Of a DNA stretch of 64,000 bases, positions 59,079 through 64,000 are shown piece by piece; the stretch's first letter is position 1; each line of letters opens with the position of its first letter. The notes beneath the pieces are model-generated. The model worked only from the letters and a program-made list of their open reading frames with translations, was not told the origin of the DNA and did not search any database. Source of the stretch: CAVXEH01 sp963805645 (GTDB lineage: Bacteria > Chloroflexota > Limnocylindria > QHBO01); assembly GCA_963805645.1 (NCBI GenBank), contig CAWDVA010000009.1, positions 62,001-126,000 of the forward strand, in the 5' to 3' direction. A program made the position numbers and the translations under genes.

Positions 59079-59306
59079 GGCGCGGATCTCCGCGAGCGGT
59101 TTGTTACTGCGCCGATGGTCCGGCCGGTGCCGGCAGCCGGGCAGTGCCGAAGGTCCCGGCTCTCATGGGCTGGGAGTGCACGAAAAGGAGCCCAAGGGCC
59201 ACCGTCCCACTGTCGCCGGTGCCGCCGGTGCCGCCGGTGGAGAGCGCGCGAACGAGGCGGAAGTTCGATGTCGCGCTCGCGACGCACGGAACTCGCCACG
59301 AGCGGC

Positions 59307-59312
59307 TAGCCT
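59307..59312 (+). promoter_or_regulatory. -10 box of tldD (leaderless type)
   Basis: TAGCCT 7 bp before ATG 59320. Confidence 0.5.
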
Positions 59313-59319
59313 TTCACCG

Positions 59320-60768
59320 ATGAACGCCGAGACTCCAGCAGCACGGCAGGCCCTCTCTCCATCGGCCGCCCGGGTGGCAGCCGATCTGCGTGCGCGATTC
59401 GGGTTCCTTCGCGACGTGGTCGCCGAGATGGAGCGCAGCGTGCCGTACGCCTCGGCGCTCGTTCGCTTCGGTTCGGGAAGCGGCGTGCTCCTCCGTGACG
59501 GCGAGCAGCAAGCCAACCGCCTCGACCCGCAGAGCGGCATCGTCCTCAGCGCGTCGACCGGGTACGAGCTCGAGGAGTCAGCCACCGACGATCTCGATCC
59601 TGCGTCTGTGCGCGCCGCGGCCGACGCGCTGGTGGACCGCGTTCGCCACGCATCCTCGGACGGCCTTCCTGCCCTCGACATCGTTCCGGACGGCCCGCCC
59701 GACGCGGACTTCGCCACGGCCGTGGAGATCGATCCGGCGAGCGTGCCGCTCGGCGAGCGGATCGAGCGCTTCGACGCCGTCCGCCGGCAGTTGCGCAACG
59801 CCGCGCCGCGGGCGGTGGAGGCCGTCGCCGTCCACCGCGAGAGCTCGCAGGTATCGGTCTTCGTCAATCGCGTCGGGCTCGCCACCCAGCAGGTGCGGCG
59901 CGCCGCGCTGATCCTCCAGCTGTTCGTCTCGGACGGCTCGCAGCGCCAGTTCGACTATCTCAGCCGGGCCGGAACCGGCGGCCTCGAACACCTCGAGGTG
60001 ACCGATGCCGAGCTCACCGAGTGCGCCACGACCGCCGAAGCGCTCCTGGACGCGAAACCGGCGCCCGCGGGCGAGCACGCGGTGGTCATCGACCCGCACA
60101 CCAGCGGGATCGTGGCCCACGAGTCGTTCGGGCACGGAGTGGAGACCGACATGTTCGTCAAGGGCCGGGCTCGCGCCGCCGAGTACGTGGGGAGGCGCGT
60201 TGGCTCGGACCTCGTGACGATCATGGACGACCCCACCGTGCCGGGCGCGTACGGGTCGTACTTCATGGACGACGAGGGGCAGCTCGCCACGCCCACGACC
60301 ATCGTCCGCGACGGCATCTTCCAGCGCGGCATCAGCGACCTGTACTCGGCAACTCGCCTGGGAATCCCACGGTCGGCGAACGGGCGCCGCGAGTCCGTCC
60401 AGCGCAAGGCCTACGCGCGGATGTCGAACACGTTCATCGCGCCCGGCGATCGCACGCCCGAAGAGCTCATCGGCGAGCTCGACGATGGGCTGATCATCCT
60501 CCAGCCGATGAACGGCATGGAGGACCCCAAGGGCTGGGGCATCCAGATCTGGACGCACTATGCGCGTGAGATCCGGCACGGCAGGCCGACGGGGGTGCTG
60601 TACTCGCCCATCGCAATGACCGGCTACGTCCCCGACCTCCTCGCCGCGGTGACCGGCGTTTCGACCGGGATCGCGTTCAGCGCGGGGACCTGCGGCAAGG
60701 GATGGAAGGAGTTCGTCCCGGTGAGCTCGGGCGGACCCTACCTGCGCACCCGCTGCCGCATCGCGTGA
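59320..60768 (+). CDS. tldD: TldD-family metalloprotease subunit
   Basis: A 482-residue U62/TldD protein. The zinc motif HESFGHGVE (HExxxH at 267-272) and GTCGKG near the end are present. In E. coli the TldD/TldE heterodimer is a peptidase that removes unstructured leader peptides, maturing microcins and degrading CcdA. The TldE-like partner starts immediately downstream with a TGATG overlap. No modified-peptide precursor was found close by, so the substrate here is unknown. Confidence 0.92.
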   Translation: MNAETPAARQALSPSAARVAADLRARFGFLRDVVAEMERSVPYASALVRFGSGSGVLLRDGEQQANRLDPQSGIVLSASTGYELEESATDDLDPASVRAAADALVDRVRHASSDGLPALDIVPDGPPDADFATAVEIDPASVPLGERIERFDAVRRQLRNAAPRAVEAVAVHRESSQVSVFVNRVGLATQQVRRAALILQLFVSDGSQRQFDYLSRAGTGGLEHLEVTDAELTECATTAEALLDAKPAPAGEHAVVIDPHTSGIVAHESFGHGVETDMFVKGRARAAEYVGRRVGSDLVTIMDDPTVPGAYGSYFMDDEGQLATPTTIVRDGIFQRGISDLYSATRLGIPRSANGRRESVQRKAYARMSNTFIAPGDRTPEELIGELDDGLIILQPMNGMEDPKGWGIQIWTHYAREIRHGRPTGVLYSPIAMTGYVPDLLAAVTGVSTGIAFSAGTCGKGWKEFVPVSSGGPYLRTRCRIA

Positions 60769-62117
60769 TGACCATGGATCGCCGCATCCTCGACGCGCTC
60801 GAGCGACACCCCGACGTCGCAGACTGGACCGTCCGGCGCCAGCACGCGGCCGGCGCGCAGGTGTATGTCGCGGCGGGCACGCTCGAATCGGTCAGGCGCG
60901 TCGGTCGTGAGGCTTACGCGGTCGACATCTATACCGACCACGAGCTGGATGGAGAGCCGATGCGCGGCTCGGTGACCATCCCGGTCGGCCGGGACGAGCT
61001 CGCCGGCTTCGATCACCTGCTCGACGAGGCCGTGGTCATGGCCGGCCTCATCCACAACCGGCCCTGGCCGCTCCCTGAGCCCATGGCCCATCCCCGCGTG
61101 ACCCTCGCCGATCCGGAACTGCGGAGCCCGGAGGACTCCATGGCGTCCGCGCGCGCGGCGGTGGAGCTGATCCGCCGCCAACTGGCTGACGCCCCGGAGA
61201 TCCGGCTCAGCGCGGCGGAGCTGTTCCTGAGCGCGGTCGACGAGGAGATCGTCAACAGCCGCGGCCTGCGCGCCGAGGGACGTTCCACGAGCGCGCTCCT
61301 CGAGCTGGTCCTTCTTGCGCAGGGGGATGACGGCGAGGTCGAACTCTTCCGCCACGCGCAGGCACGGCGGCTGGGGGATCTCCGCCTCGCCGAGCTCGTC
61401 ACCGAGGGCGCGCGCCTGGTCCGTGACGCCACGCGGGCGCGCATCCCGACCAGCCGGGTCGGTCCGGTGGTGATCAGCGACATGGCGCTCGACCAGCTCC
61501 TGGGGCCGGGCGTGGCCGGCGACACGGGCGCGATCCTGACGCAGGCCGGGGCCGGGTCCGCCTATTCCGGCCTGTCCCGGTGGGAGCTGGGCGAACCGGT
61601 GTTCCTGGGAAAGGAGCCCACCGGCGATCCCTTCACCGTCCGGTCGAACGCTCGCCGCCCCTTTGGCGTCCTGGCCTACGAGTTCGACGAGGATGGCCTG
61701 CCCGCCCGGGACCTGGCGGTGATCGAGGACGGCATCCTGCGCGCCCGTCCCGCCACGCAGCGCTACGCACACTACCTGGGCCTCGCAGCCACCGGACGTC
61801 CCGGCGTCCCGGAGATCGCGCCCGGCCCGACCCCGGTCGCCGACCTGCTCGCCGGTGACGGGCCCGTCATCCACGTGGTCGCCTTCTCCTCGGCCAACGT
61901 CGAGGCCATCACCGGCAACTTCGGGATGGAGATCCGGGTCGGATACGAGGTCGGCCCGGGCGGGACCGTCCCGATCAAGGGCGGCTCGGTCACGGGAAAC
62001 CTGTTCGAGGCGCTCGCGGCGGCCCGCTTCTCCGCCGAGACGGGCGAGGACGCGGGATACGCGGGCCCGCGCGCGATCCGCTTCGAGGGGCTGCAGATCA
62101 CCGGCGTCGACGCCTGA
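60768..62117 (+). CDS. TldE/PmbA-like partner subunit
   Basis: A 449-residue TldD/PmbA-family protein lacking the HExxxH zinc motif, as expected for the non-catalytic TldE role. Typical pieces: SAAELFLSAVDEEIVNSRGLRAEGRSTSALLELVLL, GPVVISDMALDQLLGPGVAGDTGAI, and the end FSSANVEAITGNFGMEIRVGYEVGPGGTVPIKGGSVTGNLFEAL. ATG 60768 shares a base with the tldD stop (TGATG); ATG 60774 is an alternative. With TldD it should form the cavity protease. Confidence 0.9.
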   Translation: MTMDRRILDALERHPDVADWTVRRQHAAGAQVYVAAGTLESVRRVGREAYAVDIYTDHELDGEPMRGSVTIPVGRDELAGFDHLLDEAVVMAGLIHNRPWPLPEPMAHPRVTLADPELRSPEDSMASARAAVELIRRQLADAPEIRLSAAELFLSAVDEEIVNSRGLRAEGRSTSALLELVLLAQGDDGEVELFRHAQARRLGDLRLAELVTEGARLVRDATRARIPTSRVGPVVISDMALDQLLGPGVAGDTGAILTQAGAGSAYSGLSRWELGEPVFLGKEPTGDPFTVRSNARRPFGVLAYEFDEDGLPARDLAVIEDGILRARPATQRYAHYLGLAATGRPGVPEIAPGPTPVADLLAGDGPVIHVVAFSSANVEAITGNFGMEIRVGYEVGPGGTVPIKGGSVTGNLFEALAAARFSAETGEDAGYAGPRAIRFEGLQITGVDA

Positions 62118-62123
62118 GGGTGG

Positions 62124-62129
62124 TACGCT
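62124..62129 (+). promoter_or_regulatory. -10 box of small gene (leaderless type)
   Basis: TACGCT 10 bp before ATG 62140. Confidence 0.4.
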
Positions 62130-62139
62130 CGGACGCGTC

Positions 62140-62409
62140 ATGGCCAAAGGAGACCGCGTCGAGGCGGTCGTCGACACCGGACAGGGAACCCAGACCTTCG
62201 TCATCGAGGCGACCCGTGCGGGGCGCCGGATCGAGGTGACGACCAGCCGCGGCGTCGTGGAGGTCAGCGAGGTGACCCGCGGCGGCACCCCGGTGCGCAC
62301 CGGGCGCTTCATGTCGAGCCGGCTCATCGCGCTCGTCGAGCACCCCGCCCACGAGAACGAGGCGAAGGTCGAGGTCTCCACCCGGCGCCGCATCACGACC
62401 CAGGCCTGA
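62140..62409 (+). CDS. hypothetical 89-aa protein
   Basis: An 89-residue charged protein, MAKGDRVEAVVDTGQGTQTF..., of alternating beta strands (RRIEVTTSRGVVEVSEVTRGGTPVRTGRFMSSRLIALVEHPA). Not recognised; the pattern suggests a small beta-barrel. It follows tldE by 22 bp and may be transcribed from its own leaderless promoter. Confidence 0.65.
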   Translation: MAKGDRVEAVVDTGQGTQTFVIEATRAGRRIEVTTSRGVVEVSEVTRGGTPVRTGRFMSSRLIALVEHPAHENEAKVEVSTRRRITTQA

Positions 62410-62474
62410 CCCCAGGGCGCGGTGCCCTACCCCAACATTGGGTCCAGCCACCGGAACTGACCCGGCCGGGTGGC

Positions 62475-62651
62475 GTGCCGGTGCACCTCCTGGTGGGCGG
62501 CGGCATCAGCCACCTGCGCCTCGACGAGGTCACCGCCCGCCAGGTCAGCGGCCGCCGCCACTACGAGTCGGGCGACTACGCCGCCACCCCGGACCGGTAC
62601 GAGATCGAGATCACCGGCGGCGCCTCCGACGTCCGCATCGTCCCCCGCTGA
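62475..62651 (+). pseudogene. C-terminal fragment of a beta-helix/DUF4097-like protein
   Basis: A 58-codon frame from GTG 62475 encodes GVPVHLLVGGGISHLRLDE, a middle RYEIEITGGASDVRIV and a stop. This is the usual closing unit of larger membrane or anti-sigma-like proteins (VxxxGGxSxLxLD...). No upstream coding part is attached; 65 bp before it the previous gene ends. It is likely a remnant. Confidence 0.5.
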
Positions 62652-62682
62652 CCCTTCCTGACGCAGCCGCTCCGTCGCGCCA

Positions 62683-62759
62683 CCCACCGACTCGTCAGGC
62701 GCTGCTGTCACGCGCGGTATCGGCTCCGGCCTCCCACCGACTCGTCAGGCGCTGATGTC
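62683..62759. repeat. 27-bp direct repeat pair
   Basis: Copies at 62683-62709 and 62733-62759, sharing CCCACCGACTCGTCAGGCG and differing at one base, spaced exactly 50 bp start to start. Only two copies are present, so this is not a CRISPR array. Possibly a mobile-element or regulator-site relic. Confidence 0.65.
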
Positions 62760-62762
62760 CGT

Positions 62763-62877
62763 AGCGTTAGGTGAGTCAGGGCCGGTCATGTGCCGCTGAC
62801 GGGGTCGCGGCCGAGCGTGGCAGGGCACGGTTGGGGCGCCATCGGGCTGACTGAACCTGCCTAACGCTGCTGTGATG
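62763..62877. repeat. inverted AGCGTTAGG motif
   Basis: AGCGTTAGG near 62764 and CCTAACGCT near 62863 are inverted copies about 100 bp apart, each followed or preceded by a CAGG/GTCAGG variant. With the direct repeats they make the whole 62652-62932 interval repeat-rich and without a gene. Confidence 0.45.
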
Positions 62878-62932
62878 CGCAGGTGATAAGTCAGGTCCGC
62901 CAGCAGCGCTTCCACGAGCGCCATGCGGATCC

Positions 62933-63403
62933 TCAGACCGGGACCCGGAGGTGAATCGGCTGGCGGACCTGCACATCGACAGGGCCGTCCCGGTACGCGG
63001 AGATGACGATCGTGTCGACAGCGGCGTCAGATTGGACCTCGCGGTACCGCACGGTGACTTCCGCCTGGTGTGAGATCCGCTCCAGGCGCTCGACGATCAC
63101 GTATGGACAGTGACGGTGCCTGCAGTAGTCCAGCGGATCGGTGTGAGCGACGGTCGCGCCACGAATCTCCATCGGCAGCGAAGACCTGACGTGCGGCGCC
63201 TCGGCGAACAGCGCGGCCAGGGCACGGGACGCGTCGTCGTGGCACCGGAACGGGTCGACGCCCTCGCATGTCAGCGGCAAGCTGGAAGGCAGGACCTCCA
63301 GGTGGTTGGCCCAGCTCCACGCGGCAACGCAGCCGAGCGCCAGCACGGCCGATGCCAGCGCCACCACGGTGAACGACCGGAGTCGCCGATTCAACCTGGA
63401 CAT
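62933..63403 (-). CDS. hypothetical membrane-anchored protein
   Basis: A 156-residue protein with an N-terminal arginine cluster (MSRLNRRLRSF), one helix (TVVALASAVLALGCVAAWSWA) and an external part with cysteines in CEGVDPFRCHDD and YCRHRHCPYVIVERL. Not recognised. Its start lies 13 bp inside the end of the anti-sigma-like gene, so it is the third gene of a sigma/anti-sigma operon and may be exported. Confidence 0.65.
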   Translation of the reverse strand: MSRLNRRLRSFTVVALASAVLALGCVAAWSWANHLEVLPSSLPLTCEGVDPFRCHDDASRALAALFAEAPHVRSSLPMEIRGATVAHTDPLDYCRHRHCPYVIVERLERISHQAEVTVRYREVQSDAAVDTIVISAYRDGPVDVQVRQPIHLRVPV

Positions 63404-63925
63404 CGTCGGCCGGGGTCTCCGGCAATGTCGAACGGAATCCCTGTCGCATCGTCGATCCGCACCACGTCCGTTGGCGAAATGGGGAACACCAGGTGCCGAT
63501 ACGGGCTCCCGGAAGCCAGCGAACGGACCGCAGGCGCGCACGGTCCAGGTGATCGATCCGCCGCCTCCGCCGGCCGCGACGCTCAGGATGTCGACCGATG
63601 GCGCCGGCTCGTCGCCGGGCCACAGGGCTGCTCCGTTGTTGAGCATCTCGGTCACCGTCGAGGCGGCATCTGCCGCGGTCATCCGCGGGTGGAGCCCTGC
63701 GGGCACGTCGACGGTGTACGCATCGGCCCCGCGGCCGCCCACCAGCAGGAAGGCCACGATCGCCGCGATCACCAGCACGACGGCGACCAGGACCAGCACC
63801 CAGCGCGGGGTGCGGTACGGACGAGCCCCGCCGAGCTCGGCCACCGACGGCGCAGGGCGAGCCGGCAGCCCATCCACCAGTGCGGCCAGGCGGGTATCGA
63901 GCGCGGGGTCGGCTCGGTAGGTCAC
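63391..63925 (-). pseudogene. anti-sigma-like membrane protein, frameshifted near residue 130
   Basis: From GTG 63925 the frame gives a 50-residue cytoplasmic part (PALDTRLAALVDGLPARPAPSVAELGG), a helix (WVLVLVAVVLVIAAIVAFLLVGG) and an external domain to SITWTVRACGPF. The natural continuation LASGSPYRHLVFPISPTDVV and FDIAGDPGRRCPG is in another frame and ends at a TGA at 63391-63393. One extra base near 63515-63525 explains both. In the unshifted reading the frame runs into the next gene. GTGA overlap links it to the sigma gene upstream. Confidence 0.65.
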
Positions 63926-64000
63926 GGCTCCAGCTCCCGCCGCAGCACGGCCTTGTCGCGGCTGATCCAGCTGCCCACCGTCCCGGCCGGCACGCCCAGC
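63922..64000 (-). CDS. ECF sigma factor, C-terminal end (gene runs off the right edge)
   Basis: The last 25 codons of a gene that enters from the right: LGVPAGTVGSWISRDKAVLRRELEP then TGA. G-V-P-x-G-T-V-x-S-x-x-S-R is the sigma-4 recognition helix of ECF sigma factors. Its TGA overlaps the GTG of the anti-sigma-like gene (GTGA), the classical sigma/anti-sigma coupling. Confidence 0.75.
   Translation of the reverse strand, partial: LGVPAGTVGSWISRDKAVLRRELEP

Noticed and set aside
62683..62759. possible CRISPR repeats
   Set aside because: Only two copies, a 23-bp gap between them and no further unit or cas gene.

Overview
The window is a high-GC bacterial chromosome segment, packed with genes on both strands. 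Frequent GTG starts, 1-4 bp gene overlaps and a recurrent TANNNT box 6-10 bp before start codons (leaderless-type promoters) go with a Gram-positive-like cell plan: a DD-carboxypeptidase with a Pro-Thr stalk and C-terminal anchor, lipoproteins, a lytic transglycosylase. A ferredoxin-linked 2-oxoacid oxidoreductase, a PPi-type phosphofructokinase, a TrpB2-type enzyme behind a T-box leader and an ECF42 sigma factor fit an uncultivated Chloroflexota lineage (for example Limnocylindria/Ellin6529-like) or a deep actinobacterial relative. This placement is inference; no marker gene settles it.

Layout. 0-5.3 kb: MFS fragment, SnoaL protein, HIT protein, then a minus-strand operon ferredoxin > EthD > BamA-like hydratase with zinc ribbon > enoyl-CoA hydratase > tandem GNAT. 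5.4-9.5 kb: DapA-family aldolase and a korDABC operon. 9.6-14.2 kb: two-component pair, VanY-type peptidase, and a CapA-like gene broken by many frameshifts. 14.2-20.5 kb: EamA transporter, DGPF/YCII protein plus ECF42 sigma factor, cyclophilin, lytic transglycosylase, S9 peptidase. 20.4-30.6 kb: zinc ribbon, ArsR-thioredoxin pair, M1-like peptidase, MFS, ProS, MarR, DUF427-LLM pair, TrpB2 with a Trp T-box. 30.6-37 kb: cNMP-binding histidine kinase with a receiver/thioredoxin-reductase fusion, GyrI-like protein, FAD oxidase with a C26 hydrolase. 37.3-47.9 kb: MFS, PPi-PFK, YedK with a Pnkp-type kinase, arrestin-like protein, hydrolases, thioesterases, CBS protein. 48-51 kb: ABC-2 export operon ending in a 45-aa coupled ORF. 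51-58.9 kb: frameshifted MsrA, fasciclin lipoprotein, DoxX remnant, ECF sigma/anti-sigma-like pair, two DoxX proteins, hydrolase. 59-62.4 kb: TldD/TldE pair. 62.4-64 kb: a gene fragment, short repeats, and the 3' part of another sigma/anti-sigma operon.

The most noteworthy signals are the tryptophan T-box in front of a stand-alone TrpB2, the pervasive leaderless promoter grammar, the YedK-Pnkp kinase coupling, TTGCG-type palindromes inside the promoters of arsR-trxA and a doxX gene, and three genes (CapA-like, msrA, anti-sigma-like) whose conserved sequence is split over frames, which may be real decay or local assembly indels. No tRNA, rRNA, CRISPR array or insertion sequence was recognised.
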